The notes: generated by a model from the letters alone, not told the origin. A stretch of DNA of 64,000 nt from Chryseobacterium lathyri (GCF_003290185.1 NZ_QNFY01000002.1:362313-426312), one strand, 5' to 3'; positions 17,540 to 26,909 are shown, counted from the first letter of the stretch. Program-made: numbers and translations.

Positions 17540-18929
17540 TTTTATCTTTTTTTGGGGGGTATTTCTTTTTAAAATTTTTCTTGTTCGGGTTCTGTTGTTT
17601 TTTTTCAGGGTCTGAAGAAACATCCGTTTTTTCCGTTTGTGCTTTTGGCTGCGGTTTAGGCTGCTGCTTTTGCTGTTGTCTTGGCTGATTTCCGGCATTA
17701 GCATTAGGATTTTCTGCTCTGTCAGGTCTCTCGGATCTCTCCGTTCTTTTCTTTGGTCCCTGGCCTTGCCCCTGCTGTCCTCCCTGGTTTTGCCCGTTGT
17801 TGGGTCTGTTCTGGTTTCTGTTCCTGTTGTTGCCTCTGTTCTTCTTTTCGAACCTGTCCATGTTGTTTTCCTGGATCAGGTCGATGGTCTGAATTGGGCT
17901 GTCAGGCTGCTTAAGATCTTCTAAAGGAAGGATTTTTTCGCCTCTTTTATTTTTGGCGATTAATTTCTTAACAAGGTCGATATCAAAATCATACCATGCC
18001 ATAGAACTGTCTACGTAAGCAAACCACATTTTCTTTTTGAAAACATCTATTTTAATGCAGAATGCTCTTCCTTTTTCCGTATCCAGGGTAGTTGAAGAAG
18101 AAGGGAAGTGGCTTAGTGCATCAAGGTAGCTGTCCAGTTCATAATTCAGGCAGCATTTCAGCTTACCGCATTGTCCTGCAAGCTTTTGAGGATTAATGCT
18201 CAGCTGCTGATATCTGGCGACATTCGTGTTCACAGATCTGAAATCCGTAAGCCAGGTCGAGCAGCAAAGCTCCCTTCCACATGAACCTATACCTCCAACT
18301 TTTGCAGCTTCCTGTCTGAACCCGATCTGTTTCATGTCGATCTTGGTTCTGAAAGCACCAGCGTACTCTTTGATCAACTGTCTGAAATCCACTCGGTTGT
18401 CAGCGGTATAATAGAATGTGATCTTGGAAGAATCTCCCTGATATTCCACATCCGTGACTTTCATTTCAAGACCTATTCTATGAGCGATTTTTCTCGCCTC
18501 AATCTTTACACTGTCTTCTTTTTTTCTGGCTTCCTGCCAAACCTCAAGGTCTTTCTGGTTAGCCTGTCTGTATATTTTAAGTATAGATTCTTCAGGAAAT
18601 TTTTTCTTTTTCATCTGAATCTTTACTAATTCTCCGGTGAGGCTTACAACGCCTACATCGTGTCCGGGACTCGATTCTACTGTTACTACGCTACCTATAT
18701 GTAAAGGAATATTATTTACATTTTTATAAAACGATTTTCTGTCATTTTTAAATCTAACTTCCACAAGATCACACCTGTTCGATGCGGGGTTGTTGATGTT
18801 AGAAAGCCAGTCGAAAACACTTAATTTATAACTATTACCACAGGTATTTACACTTTCACAGCCATTCGCGGTTTTTTTTGGTCCGCAAGAATGGGCAGAA
18901 TCGCCGGATGTTTTGCATCCACAACTCAT
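17532..18929 (-). CDS. ricT: PSP1 C-terminal domain protein RicT
   Basis: A 465-residue protein with three parts: a Cys-rich N-terminus ('MSCGCKTSGDSAHSC'), a PSP1/RicT core at about 60-290 with the Cys-containing block 'GSCGRELCCSTWL...KLAGQCGKLKCCLNYELDSY', and a low-complexity Asn/Gln/Pro/Lys tail of more than 100 residues. In Bacillus, RicT and its partners form an Fe-S-bearing complex that controls RNase Y. RicA and RicF are not seen here, so the partner set must differ. It is the first gene of the ricT-gldH-PBP operon, with a good promoter upstream. The tail looks disordered and could bind nucleic acid. Confidence 0.9.
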   Translation of the reverse strand: MSCGCKTSGDSAHSCGPKKTANGCESVNTCGNSYKLSVFDWLSNINNPASNRCDLVEVRFKNDRKSFYKNVNNIPLHIGSVVTVESSPGHDVGVVSLTGELVKIQMKKKKFPEESILKIYRQANQKDLEVWQEARKKEDSVKIEARKIAHRIGLEMKVTDVEYQGDSSKITFYYTADNRVDFRQLIKEYAGAFRTKIDMKQIGFRQEAAKVGGIGSCGRELCCSTWLTDFRSVNTNVARYQQLSINPQKLAGQCGKLKCCLNYELDSYLDALSHFPSSSTTLDTEKGRAFCIKIDVFKKKMWFAYVDSSMAWYDFDIDLVKKLIAKNKRGEKILPLEDLKQPDSPIQTIDLIQENNMDRFEKKNRGNNRNRNQNRPNNGQNQGGQQGQGQGPKKRTERSERPDRAENPNANAGNQPRQQQKQQPKPQPKAQTEKTDVSSDPEKKQQNPNKKNFKKKYPPKKDKNA

Positions 18930-18951
18930 ATAACTATTTTTTATAATCTTG

Positions 18952-18980
18952 CAAATTTATGTAAATTTATCTTTATGCAA
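18952..18980 (-). promoter_or_regulatory. Promoter of the ricT operon
   Basis: On the minus strand TTG (18978-18980) and TAAATTTG (18952-18959) are spaced 18 bases apart and end 22 bases before the ricT start codon. Confidence 0.55.
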
Positions 18981-19180
18981 TTCTAAAATACTTAAATATT
19001 CAATATCGTGATTGTTTAACCTTAAACGTGAAAAATATAGACTGCTTCAAAAGCCGATAAGTTGCTAGTGTCTATGTGTTTATATAGATATATTTTTAAA
19101 GTACTATTTTAAACATAATTTTCTTTTGGCATATTGTTTAAAATATTAAGAAATATTAACAGCTGTATCTAAAATAATTT

Positions 19181-19188
19181 TATATTTG
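19181..19188 (+). promoter_or_regulatory. -7 element of the outer-membrane porin operon
   Basis: TATATTTG is a perfect TAnnTTTG match, 20 bases before the porin gene start. The -33 region is weak. The 280-base gap between ricT and this gene holds both divergent promoters and no other feature that I can support. Confidence 0.55.
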
Positions 19189-19208
19189 GGTTATATAATA
19201 AACAGTCT

Positions 19209-20447
19209 ATGAAAAAAATATTAGTATCAACTGCTTTATTGGCGGGTGTTTTATCTTACGCGGGAGGCTTCAGGGTATCTCTGCAGGGAGTGAAACAATT
19301 GGCAATGGCGCATACTAGTGCTCATGCCGAAGATGCAAGTGTGGCATTCTTTAACCCGGCGGGGATGTCATTTATTCCTTCCAAACTGAGTATAGTAGCA
19401 GGAGGGTTCGGTGCAAGTAATAAAGTTACTTTTCAAAACTTAAATACTTTGCAGAGTACAGAAACAGATAATCCTATTGGTACTCCGTTATATGCTGCGG
19501 TTGCTTATAGACCGATAGAGAATTTATCTGTTGGTTTCAGTTTTACAACACCTTTCGGAAGTACAATCCAGTGGCCAAGCGATTGGGAGGGGAAAGAAAT
19601 GGTTCAAAAACTGGAGCTTAAGAGCTTCTATTTTCAGCCGATGGTCTCTGTAAAGCTGGCACCTTGGATGTCATTCGGGGCGAGCTATATTTATGCAAAA
19701 GGTAAAGTAGACTGGGATAAAGCGGTAACGCAGTTTGGAGGTGAATTAAATATTAAAGACGAAAAGGCAAGCGGACACGGTTACGGATTCGGTTTCTATT
19801 TCAGACCTGATCCTAAATTAGATATCAGTATTGCTTACCGTTCACCTATAGATATGAAGGCTAAAAAAGGAACTGCAACATTCAAGTTCCCATCAGCATC
19901 TATTTATCCGTTATTAGGACTGGACCCAAGTACAGGACAGGATAAATTTACAGCAACACTTCCTTTAGTAGAAGAATATACCATTGGTTTAACATATAAA
20001 GTAACACCGAAATGGTTAATTTCAGCTGACTTTAACTACCACGGATGGGAAAGATACAGCAAGCTGACTCTGGATTTTGCTACTGCTCCAGTGGGGAATC
20101 AGCCAGATCCAACAATTCTTGTGTCTCCTAAAAACTTTAGAAACTCAAAAACATTCAGATTGGGTACTCAGTACGCGTTCACGGATATGATCTTCGGACG
20201 TCTGGGAGCTTATTATGATGAGTCACCATACACTGACGAGAATTTCATCCCGGAAACGCCATCATTTAATACATATGTAATTACCGGAGGTCTTGGCTTT
20301 AAACTAAAGCAGTTTGGAGTTGATATAGCAGGAGGATATGCCCTTCCTCAGGCCAGAGATGTAAGAAATGCTAGTCTTGGCTTTAATGGACAGGCAAAAG
20401 CTAGAGCATTTTACTTTGGTTTAGGTTTATCGTACAACCCTTTTTAA
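19209..20447 (+). CDS. OmpP1/FadL/TodX-family outer membrane transport protein
   Basis: A 412-residue outer-membrane beta-barrel of the FadL type. The signal peptide (1-18) is followed directly by the family N-terminus 'AGGFRVSLQGVKQLAMAHT' and 'VAFFNPAGMSF', which form the plug. Alternating beta strands follow ('LSVGFSFTTPFGSTIQWP', 'GYGFGFYFRPDPKLDISIAYRS') and the protein ends in an aromatic strand. These porins take up hydrophobic compounds such as long-chain fatty acids. It is transcribed with the SGNH lipoprotein gene 10 bases downstream, which suggests linked lipid or ester use. Confidence 0.92.
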   Translation: MKKILVSTALLAGVLSYAGGFRVSLQGVKQLAMAHTSAHAEDASVAFFNPAGMSFIPSKLSIVAGGFGASNKVTFQNLNTLQSTETDNPIGTPLYAAVAYRPIENLSVGFSFTTPFGSTIQWPSDWEGKEMVQKLELKSFYFQPMVSVKLAPWMSFGASYIYAKGKVDWDKAVTQFGGELNIKDEKASGHGYGFGFYFRPDPKLDISIAYRSPIDMKAKKGTATFKFPSASIYPLLGLDPSTGQDKFTATLPLVEEYTIGLTYKVTPKWLISADFNYHGWERYSKLTLDFATAPVGNQPDPTILVSPKNFRNSKTFRLGTQYAFTDMIFGRLGAYYDESPYTDENFIPETPSFNTYVITGGLGFKLKQFGVDIAGGYALPQARDVRNASLGFNGQAKARAFYFGLGLSYNPF

Positions 20448-20457
20448 TTGAAAGACT

Positions 20458-22020
20458 ATGAAAAAAATTATAATATCAACACTTGCCGTTTCCGCACTTC
20501 TTTTTACAACAAGCTGTGAGAATGATTTTGATACTGATGTAAAAGATATCCAGATAACAAGCGGCGAGGCAAACTTTTCTAATTATGTTTCTTTGGGGAA
20601 CTCGTTGACATCCGGTTACAGGGATGGGGCTCTTTATAGCAGCGGACAAAATGAATCATACCCAAGTATTATTGCAATGCAGATGAAGCTTGCGGGCGGC
20701 GGAGCATTTAAACAACCTTTAATGCCAAATGATGTAGGTGGATTTATCGGATTGCCTGGCTTTCCTGGAAAATTGACTCTTCAGGTGACAGCAAGCGGAA
20801 GCTTGGGTCCGGTTGCAAGCAGTCCTGCAGCAGCATTAGATAATGTAACTGCCGGTGGACCTTACCACAATATGGGGGTTCCGGGGGCGAAATCTTTCCA
20901 TTTGGTTGCGCCAGGTTACGGAAGCTCTGCGAACCTTGCTCTAGGTGCTGCTAATCCTTATTTCGTGCGATTTGCTACTTCTCCGACAACTTCTGTTTTA
21001 CAGGACGCAATGGCTCAGAAACCTACATTTTTCTCTCTTTGGATTGGTAATAATGATGTATTGTCTTATGCGACCAATGGAGGTGCGAATTCTCAGACTG
21101 TAGGAGGGGTTACTACTTATACTCCGGCAACAGTTCAGAGTGGGAATGTAAACCCGTTAACTTATAAATCCAATGATATTTCTGATCCTAATCTTGTAGC
21201 AGGATCTATTAAAAATGTACTGGATGGTCTTAAAAGTGTAGGAACAACAAAAGGAGTTATTGCTAATATTCCTTATGTTACTTCTATTCCTTTTTTTACG
21301 ACAGTTCCTTACAATCCTTTAACACCAACAACTTTAGGAGCAAATTTAGCCACTCTTAATACAAACTTATATGGGCCATTGAAACAGGCGCTTACTGCTT
21401 TTGGAGCTGGAGACAGAATTAATCTGCTTTCTTCTACTTCTTCCAATCCTGTTTTGATAAAAGATGTTGCTCTTACGAATCTGTCTGCACAGCTTACGGC
21501 TGCTCTGACTCCTTCTTTAGGATTGCCTACAGCAACTGCGTTTGGACAAATCTTTGGACAGGCAAGACAGGCTACATCAGAAGATTATATCCTTCTTACA
21601 ACAAGTTCTCTAATTGGAACTCCTGCACCTGGTGCGCCAGCGCCTGCAAATGTTTATGGAATTTCTTATCCGCTGCAAAATCAGCATGTATTGACGAAAA
21701 CAGAGGCTTCTTATGTAAAAACGGCTGTAGATGCCTATAATAATTCTATAAAATCACTTGCTGATTCTTATGGGTTAGCTTTTGTAGATGGGAATGCTAA
21801 AATGGTTGAGCTTAATGGAAAGTCGGGTATCCTCTACGATGGGGTAAGATATACTGCCAAATTTGTGACCGGTGGAGCTTTCTCTCTTGATGGTGTACAC
21901 CTTACAGGAAGAGGTTATGCGGTTATTGCCAACGAGTTTATCAAATCGATTAATCAAAAGTATAAATCTACACTGCCACAGGTAGATCCTAATAAATATT
22001 CAGGAGTAAAATTCCCGTAA
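20458..22020 (+). CDS. SGNH/GDSL-type hydrolase lipoprotein
   Basis: A 520-residue lipoprotein: the signal ends LLFTTSC with the lipobox cysteine near residue 20. SGNH blocks are visible: 'VSLGNSLTSGYRDG' (block I serine; GNS replaces GDS), 'WIGNNDVL' (block III, GxND-like), and near the C-terminus 'SLDGVHLTGRGYAVIAN' (block V, DxxH). The catalytic Ser-Asp-His triad is therefore present. A long insertion of about 250 residues between blocks III and V is common in Bacteroidetes members. It is likely an esterase or lipase facing the periplasm or cell surface, acting with the FadL-type porin upstream. A terminator follows. Confidence 0.9.
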   Translation: MKKIIISTLAVSALLFTTSCENDFDTDVKDIQITSGEANFSNYVSLGNSLTSGYRDGALYSSGQNESYPSIIAMQMKLAGGGAFKQPLMPNDVGGFIGLPGFPGKLTLQVTASGSLGPVASSPAAALDNVTAGGPYHNMGVPGAKSFHLVAPGYGSSANLALGAANPYFVRFATSPTTSVLQDAMAQKPTFFSLWIGNNDVLSYATNGGANSQTVGGVTTYTPATVQSGNVNPLTYKSNDISDPNLVAGSIKNVLDGLKSVGTTKGVIANIPYVTSIPFFTTVPYNPLTPTTLGANLATLNTNLYGPLKQALTAFGAGDRINLLSSTSSNPVLIKDVALTNLSAQLTAALTPSLGLPTATAFGQIFGQARQATSEDYILLTTSSLIGTPAPGAPAPANVYGISYPLQNQHVLTKTEASYVKTAVDAYNNSIKSLADSYGLAFVDGNAKMVELNGKSGILYDGVRYTAKFVTGGAFSLDGVHLTGRGYAVIANEFIKSINQKYKSTLPQVDPNKYSGVKFP

Positions 22021-22045
22021 TAATAGCAGGAAAATAAAAACTTAG

Positions 22046-22078
22046 AAACCACAAGAGTAATTCTTGTGGTTTTTTTTT
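22046..22078 (+). terminator. Terminator of the porin-SGNH operon
   Basis: Hairpin AAACCACAAGA/TTCTTGTGGTTT with a run of T. Its last base overlaps the candidate -7 box of prs. Confidence 0.88.
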
Positions 22079-22085
22079 AAATTTG
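22078..22085 (+). promoter_or_regulatory. Candidate -7 element of prs
   Basis: TAAATTTG starts where the T tract of the preceding terminator ends, 21 bases before the prs start. The -33 region would fall inside the terminator hairpin. Confidence 0.45.
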
Positions 22086-22106
22086 CAAAATCTTTAAAAA
22101 GTAAAA

Positions 22107-23045
22107 ATGGCCGATCAGTTAAGTTATCTATTTTGTACAAGAACCAGTAAGGACTTGGCAGAAAACATTGCCCAATATTATGGGAAAGAGTTAGGGAAAA
22201 TCAACTTTCAGGAGTTCAGCGACGGGGAATTCGAGCCTGTTTTGGATGAGTCAGTAAGAGGAGGACGAGTTTTCCTAATCGGATCTACCTTCCCGCCTGC
22301 AGACAATCTGCTGGAACTACTATTGATGATTGATGCTGCGAAAAGAGCTTCCGCAAAAAGCATTACTGTTGTAATTCCTTATTTCGGACTTGCGAGACAG
22401 GACAGAAAAGACAAGCCAAGAGCTCCGATAGGCGCAAAACTGGTTGCTAATTTATTAACAGCTGCAGGAGCAACAAGAATTATGACAATGGATCTGCATG
22501 CAGACCAGATTCAGGGATTCTTTGAAATTCCGGTAGATCATCTGTATGCTTCAAGTATCTTCGTAGATTATATCAGAGCTTTAAACCTGGATAATCTTAC
22601 CATTGCTTCACCGGATATGGGAGGAGCAAAAAGAGCGAAGAACTATGCAGGTCACCTGAGTGCTGAAGTAGTAATTGCCTATAAAGAAAGAAAAAAAGCA
22701 AATGTTGTAGAAGAGATGTTCCTTATCGGTGATGTGGAAGGCAAAAATGTGATCCTTATTGATGATATGATCGATACTGCGGGTACACTTTGTAAAGCGG
22801 CAGATATCTTAATGGAAAAAGGAGCAAAATCAGTAAGAGCGATGGCTACTCACGGAGTACTTTCCGGAAAAGCATACGAAAATATTGAAAACTCTAAATT
22901 GCTGGAAGTTATTGTAACTGACTCAATTCCTGTTAAAAATAATTTGTCAACTAAAATAAAAGTGCTATCTTGCGCCCCATTATTTGCGGACGTTATGAAG
23001 ATGGTTCATGAGCATCAATCAATTAGTAGTAAGTTTGTTATTTAA
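22107..23045 (+). CDS. prs: Ribose-phosphate pyrophosphokinase
   Basis: A 312-residue class I PRPP synthetase. It makes 5-phosphoribosyl 1-diphosphate from ribose 5-phosphate and ATP for nucleotide, His and Trp synthesis. Visible motifs are the ATP/ribose loop 'ARQDRKDKPRAPIGAK', the 'MDLHADQIQGFF' block, and the PRPP-binding loop 'VILIDDMIDTAGTL' near residue 220. The length is standard. It is followed 55 bases later by rplY with no terminator between them, the order seen widely in Bacteroidetes. Confidence 0.97.
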   Translation: MADQLSYLFCTRTSKDLAENIAQYYGKELGKINFQEFSDGEFEPVLDESVRGGRVFLIGSTFPPADNLLELLLMIDAAKRASAKSITVVIPYFGLARQDRKDKPRAPIGAKLVANLLTAAGATRIMTMDLHADQIQGFFEIPVDHLYASSIFVDYIRALNLDNLTIASPDMGGAKRAKNYAGHLSAEVVIAYKERKKANVVEEMFLIGDVEGKNVILIDDMIDTAGTLCKAADILMEKGAKSVRAMATHGVLSGKAYENIENSKLLEVIVTDSIPVKNNLSTKIKVLSCAPLFADVMKMVHEHQSISSKFVI

Positions 23046-23100
23046 TTGATTTTTAGCGAATTGCAAAATTAAACAAAAACAATTTTTTAAATTTTTATAA

Positions 23101-23754
23101 ATGAAATCTATTACAATTCAAGGTACAAAAAGAGAAAGCGTGGGCAAAAAGTCTACAAAAGCTTTACGTGATGCTGAATTAGTTCCTTGTGTTGTTTATG
23201 GAGGTGAAGCACCTTTAAACTTCTCTGCTGAAGAGAAAGCTTTCAAAGGTTTAGTATACACTCCTGAAGCACACACGGTATCTATTGAACTAGACGGAAA
23301 AACAATTTCAGCTGTTCTTCAGGATATTCAGTTCCACCCAATTACGGACAAAATTTTACATGCAGACTTCTATCAGTTATCTGCTGATAAGCCAGTGATT
23401 ATGGAAGTTCCTGTAAGAATTACCGGACGTTCTAAAGGTGTTGTGGCTGGTGGTGTTTTACGTCAGTCTTTCAGAAAATTAAAAGTGAAAGCTATCCCTG
23501 CAAACTTACCTGATGAGGTAGTTGTAGATGTTACTCCATTAAGAATCGGTAACAAGATTTATGTAGGAGGGATCAAAGCTGAAGGATATTCTTTCGTACA
23601 CCCTGACAATGCAGTTGTAGTGGCTGTTAAGATGTCTAGAAATGCAATGAAAGGTGGTGCAGTAGCAGAAGATGATGAAGATGAAGAAGCAGCAGAAGAA
23701 GTGGCAACACAGTCTCCTGACGTTCCTACAACAGAAGAAAAATCTGCAGAATAA
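23101..23754 (+). CDS. rplY: 50S ribosomal protein L25/general stress protein Ctc
   Basis: A 217-residue long-form L25 (CTC type). The N-terminal L25 domain (about 1-90: '[21 protein letters not shown]', 'VPCVVYGG', 'DFYQL') binds 5S rRNA. A beta domain follows (about 95-185), then an acidic Glu/Asp/Ala tail of about 35 residues that is probably disordered. The length and the tail are usual for Bacteroidetes. It is co-transcribed with prs and closed by a terminator. Confidence 0.96.
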   Translation: MKSITIQGTKRESVGKKSTKALRDAELVPCVVYGGEAPLNFSAEEKAFKGLVYTPEAHTVSIELDGKTISAVLQDIQFHPITDKILHADFYQLSADKPVIMEVPVRITGRSKGVVAGGVLRQSFRKLKVKAIPANLPDEVVVDVTPLRIGNKIYVGGIKAEGYSFVHPDNAVVVAVKMSRNAMKGGAVAEDDEDEEAAEEVATQSPDVPTTEEKSAE

Positions 23755-23779
23755 TATTTGCTTATTCAACAAACAATAT

Positions 23780-23812
23780 AAACCTGTCAATCTATTGGCA
23801 GGTTTTTATTTT
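23780..23812 (+). terminator. Terminator of prs-rplY
   Basis: Hairpin AAACCTGYCAA/TTGGCAGGTTT followed by TTATTTT, 26 bases after the rplY stop. Confidence 0.85.
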
Positions 23813-23966
23813 GTGATAAAATGATGATAATTATATGAGGGCTATTCTGTTCATCGAATTTTTCTATCGCCTGACCAATATCAGCCTTTAAGCCACTATG
23901 TCCTTTCAGAAAAAAAGCCGTAAATTTGAAGTGTTCTAAATAAGAGCAATCTAATTTAAAATTTTA
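23787..23966 (-). pseudogene. Antisense open frame without a start, possible gene remnant
   Basis: The reverse strand between rplY and sufS is open for 59 codons with a coding-like composition ('DCSYLEHFKFTAFFLKG', 'GLKADIGQAIEKFDEQN', 'SPHIIIIILSQNK'). It has no ATG, GTG or TTG start near its 5' end and stops against the sufS start. It ends inside the rplY terminator. It could be the 3' remnant of a lost gene, or chance. I do not recognise the family. Confidence 0.3.
23921..23928 (+). promoter_or_regulatory. Candidate -7 element of sufS
   Basis: TAAATTTG, 42 bases before the sufS start. No clear -33 TTG is found. Confidence 0.4.
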
Positions 23967-23970
23967 ATAA

Positions 23971-25191
23971 ATGTTTGACATTCAGGAAATAAGAAGTCAG
24001 TTTACTATATTAAACCGCGAAGTGAATGGTAAACCATTGGTTTACTTAGATAATGCAGCAACATCACAGAAACCGGTTTCTGTTTTAAAGGTCTGGAATG
24101 ACTATTATACAGAGATTAATGCCAATGTTCATAGAGGAATTCATACATTAAGCCAGTTAGCTACCGAAGAAATGGAGCTTTCAAGAAGAAAGATTCAGAA
24201 ATTTATCAATGCTAAACATGATTTTGAAGTCATTTTTACAAAGGGAACAACGGAAGGTCTGAACCTTATCGCCTACATTCTGACGCAGAAGCTTAAAAAA
24301 GATGATGAGATTATCATTTCTTACCTGGAACACCATTCCAATATTGTTCCATGGCAGCTGCTTTGCGAAAGGACTGGGGCAAAGCTAAGAGTAATCCCGA
24401 TTGATGAAAATGGTATTCTTCAATTGAACTATCTGGATGAATTTCTTAGCGAGAAGACAAAAGTGGTTTCTGTAAACCAGGTTTCCAATGCTTTGGGAAT
24501 TGTAAATCCTGTAGAAGAGATTATTGCCAGGACAAGAAAAAATTCAGATGCTTATATTGTGATTGACGGTGCCCAGTCTGCACCTCACTTCGATATCGAT
24601 GTACAGCGGATGGACTGTGATTTCTTTGTTTTTTCAGGACATAAGATGTATGCTCCGATGGGAACAGGCATCCTTTATGGAAAACAGGAAATCCTGGAAG
24701 ATCTTCCGCCATTTCACGGAGGAGGGGAGATGATTGCTACATGTTCTTTCGATGGAACTACGTATGCCGGGCTTCCTTTTAAGTACGAAGCAGGAACTCC
24801 AAATGTTGGAGGGAATATTGCACTGGGTGCGGCTGTTGATTTTATTGAAAAAATAGGCAGACAAAATATCCAGAATCATGAAAATGCCTTACTGGAATAT
24901 GCCCAGAGAAAACTCTTGGAGCTGGAAAACATAAAGATTTATGGAGAGAAGGCTAAAAGAGTAGGTGTAGTTTCCTTTAATCTGGAAGGAGTAGGAATAT
25001 CTTCAGATGTAGGAATGATCCTGGATAAAATGGGAATTGCTGTGAGAACAGGCCACCACTGTACACAACCTATCATGGATTTTTTCAATATAGCCGGAAC
25101 GGTAAGAGCCAGTTTTGCGGTTTACAATACTTTTGATGAAATCGACAGGCTTGTAGAAGGCGTAAAGAAAGCCCAGAAAATGTTGGGATAA
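23971..25191 (+). CDS. sufS: Cysteine desulfurase SufS
   Basis: A 406-residue PLP enzyme (aminotransferase class V). It removes sulphur from cysteine to give alanine and a persulphide for Fe-S cluster assembly. Blocks are 'YLDNAATSQKP' near the N-terminus, 'HHSNIVPWQ', the PLP lysine in 'FSGHKMYAPMGTG', and the active-site cysteine in 'VRTGHHCTQP' near residue 360. This is the group II (SufS) form. It stands alone in this window, without sufBCD. Many Flavobacteriia keep sufS near those genes, so the rest is either elsewhere or not linked. Confidence 0.95.
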   Translation: MFDIQEIRSQFTILNREVNGKPLVYLDNAATSQKPVSVLKVWNDYYTEINANVHRGIHTLSQLATEEMELSRRKIQKFINAKHDFEVIFTKGTTEGLNLIAYILTQKLKKDDEIIISYLEHHSNIVPWQLLCERTGAKLRVIPIDENGILQLNYLDEFLSEKTKVVSVNQVSNALGIVNPVEEIIARTRKNSDAYIVIDGAQSAPHFDIDVQRMDCDFFVFSGHKMYAPMGTGILYGKQEILEDLPPFHGGGEMIATCSFDGTTYAGLPFKYEAGTPNVGGNIALGAAVDFIEKIGRQNIQNHENALLEYAQRKLLELENIKIYGEKAKRVGVVSFNLEGVGISSDVGMILDKMGIAVRTGHHCTQPIMDFFNIAGTVRASFAVYNTFDEIDRLVEGVKKAQKMLG

Positions 25192-25200
25192 ACAATATAA

Positions 25201-25227
25201 AAAGCAGTTAATCGACTGCTTTTTTTA
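25201..25227 (+). terminator. Terminator of sufS
   Basis: Hairpin AAAGCAGT/ACTGCTTT with seven T, 10 bases after the sufS stop. Confidence 0.85.
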
Positions 25228-25323
25228 ATTTAACATGCTGTTTGTGAGTAAATATTATGTTAAATGTTGGTTTTCTAGTGAATATTAATTGATAATTTTA
25301 TTGAAACTAATAATTAATATATC

Positions 25324-26142
25324 ATGAAAAAACAAATACTATTTTTTCTGATCACTTGTGGATTTTATAATGCACAGGTATTCTCTGAGAACTTTAACGG
25401 AGCCGTATTGCCTTCGGGATGGACTACTAATAATCCGGATACCGTCTACAACTGGGAGGTGGGAACTGTGAGCGGTTTTGCCTCGTTTCCCAGCGGGGCA
25501 GCCTTTTTTGATGATGATAATGCAGGGCCAAACAGTGTAAATACCAATGCGAGATTAATATCACCTGTTATTAATCTTTCTGCAGTTTCAAATCCAAAGC
25601 TTTCATTTAAATATGCCAACCAGATTTATGAACTTAATTCTACCTTGAAGGTTGAAGTCTTTAACGGGACATCCTGGGTACAGATATTTGCCTCTTCAGG
25701 AGCTTCCGGAACCTGGATTATTGACCTCAGTACACTCTCCTATATTCTTACAGCCTATAGCCTGGCAGGAAGTATCAATTTAGCTCCATATGCCAATGCT
25801 AACTTTCAACTGAGATTTATATATGATGACGCGGGAGATTACTCCTTTGGAGTTGCGGTAGATGATGTAGTTATTACATCAGGAGTATTGGGAACTTCGG
25901 AAGTTTCTCTTGCAGATAAAATACAGGTGTATCCCAATCCGGTACAAGACTATCTATATATTCAATCGGATAATTTGAAATTTGATTCTGAGGTCGCGGT
26001 AGTTGATATGGCGGGCAGGAAAGTCAAAAGCTTCATTGGAGCGCACGAAAGATATGATCTTTCTGATTTGCAAAAAGGATACTATTTCATTCGGATAGAT
26101 AATAAAAAAGAAATAACAAGTAAAAAGATCAGAAAAGAATAA
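25324..26142 (+). CDS. T9SS-secreted protein with a choice-of-anchor J-like domain
   Basis: A 272-residue exported protein: signal peptide (1-17, ending YNA), then a jelly-roll domain ('VFSENFNGAVLPSGWTTNN', 'ARLISPVINLS', 'VAVDDVVIT') and, from about residue 198, a type A T9SS sorting tail ('VYPNPVQDYLYIQS', 'VVDMAGRKV', 'DLSDLQKGYYFIRI', 'KKIRKE'). It has the same architecture as the protein at 12073 but is not a close copy, so the two are probably separate members of a cargo family. It is a single gene. The ligand is unknown. Confidence 0.9.
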   Translation: MKKQILFFLITCGFYNAQVFSENFNGAVLPSGWTTNNPDTVYNWEVGTVSGFASFPSGAAFFDDDNAGPNSVNTNARLISPVINLSAVSNPKLSFKYANQIYELNSTLKVEVFNGTSWVQIFASSGASGTWIIDLSTLSYILTAYSLAGSINLAPYANANFQLRFIYDDAGDYSFGVAVDDVVITSGVLGTSEVSLADKIQVYPNPVQDYLYIQSDNLKFDSEVAVVDMAGRKVKSFIGAHERYDLSDLQKGYYFIRIDNKKEITSKKIRKE

Positions 26143-26238
26143 AATTATTGTAAATGTTATTTAATTATATTCATTACAATAGATTCTGCCAATAGCACAA
26201 ATAGCAATTTTTGTGTACATGTATTTTACTTCTTGAGC

Positions 26239-26246
26239 TAATTTTG
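26239..26246 (+). promoter_or_regulatory. Candidate -7 element of the nitroreductase gene
   Basis: TAATTTTG fits TAnnTTTG and lies 20 bases before the start codon. The nearest upstream TTG is further than usual. Confidence 0.4.
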
Positions 26247-26266
26247 TCTGGTCTAAATTTAACTTA

Positions 26267-26899
26267 ATGGAATTAATTGAAAAACTGAACTGGAGATTTG
26301 CCACCAAAGCAATGAACGGTCAGAAAGTACCACAGGGAAAAGTGGATAAAATATTAGAAGCTGCAAGACTGGCACCTACATCCAGCGGACTTCAGCCTTT
26401 TGAGATTATCGTGGTTACCAACCCGGAAGTAAAGGAACAGATTAAGCCTCACGCATGGAACCAGCCGCAGATTACAGACTGCTCTCACCTTCTGGTGTTT
26501 GCTGCCTGGGATAATTATACGGAAGAAAGAATCAACAGTATGTTTGACCTTACCAACGAGATTAGAGGCTTTAAAAACGAAGGCTGGGAAAACTACAGAC
26601 AGATGCTGTTGGGAACCTATCCTCAGAGATCAGCGGAAGAAAACTTTACCCATGCTGCCAAACAGGCCTACATTTCATTTGGTGCTGCCATTATCGCAGC
26701 AGCCTTTGAAGAAGTGGATTCTACACCAATGGAAGGTTTTTCTCCCGAAGCTGTAGATGAAGTTTTGAATCTGAAAGAAAAAGGACTAAAGAGCGTATTG
26801 TTGCTGCCAATCGGTTACAGAGATGCATCAAATGACTGGTTGGTGAATCTTACGAAAGTGAGAAAGCCTAAAGAAGCTTTTATTACAGAAATGAATTAA
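26267..26899 (+). CDS. Nitroreductase-family NAD(P)H-dependent oxidoreductase
   Basis: A 210-residue FMN flavoprotein of the nitroreductase fold. Residues near the N-terminus carry the FMN-phosphate arginine block ('RFATKAMNGQKVP') and 'ARLAPTSSGLQPFEIIVV'. The C-terminal part has 'LPIGYRD', which closes over the flavin. It resembles NfsB/YdgI-type enzymes that reduce quinones, nitro compounds or other electron acceptors. The physiological substrate cannot be read from sequence. It is a single gene that ends at a strong terminator shared with hemE. Confidence 0.9.
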   Translation: MELIEKLNWRFATKAMNGQKVPQGKVDKILEAARLAPTSSGLQPFEIIVVTNPEVKEQIKPHAWNQPQITDCSHLLVFAAWDNYTEERINSMFDLTNEIRGFKNEGWENYRQMLLGTYPQRSAEENFTHAAKQAYISFGAAIIAAAFEEVDSTPMEGFSPEAVDEVLNLKEKGLKSVLLLPIGYRDASNDWLVNLTKVRKPKEAFITEMN

Positions 26900-26909
26900 T
26901 CAGTTGATA

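Noticed and set aside
17540..17704. Longer gldH start
   Set aside because: The extra residues lie in another frame of ricT and would hide the lipoprotein signal.
26146..26180. Terminator of the T9SS cargo gene at 25324
   Set aside because: The inverted repeat ATTGTAAATG/CATTACAAT is imperfect, with a long loop and no T tail.
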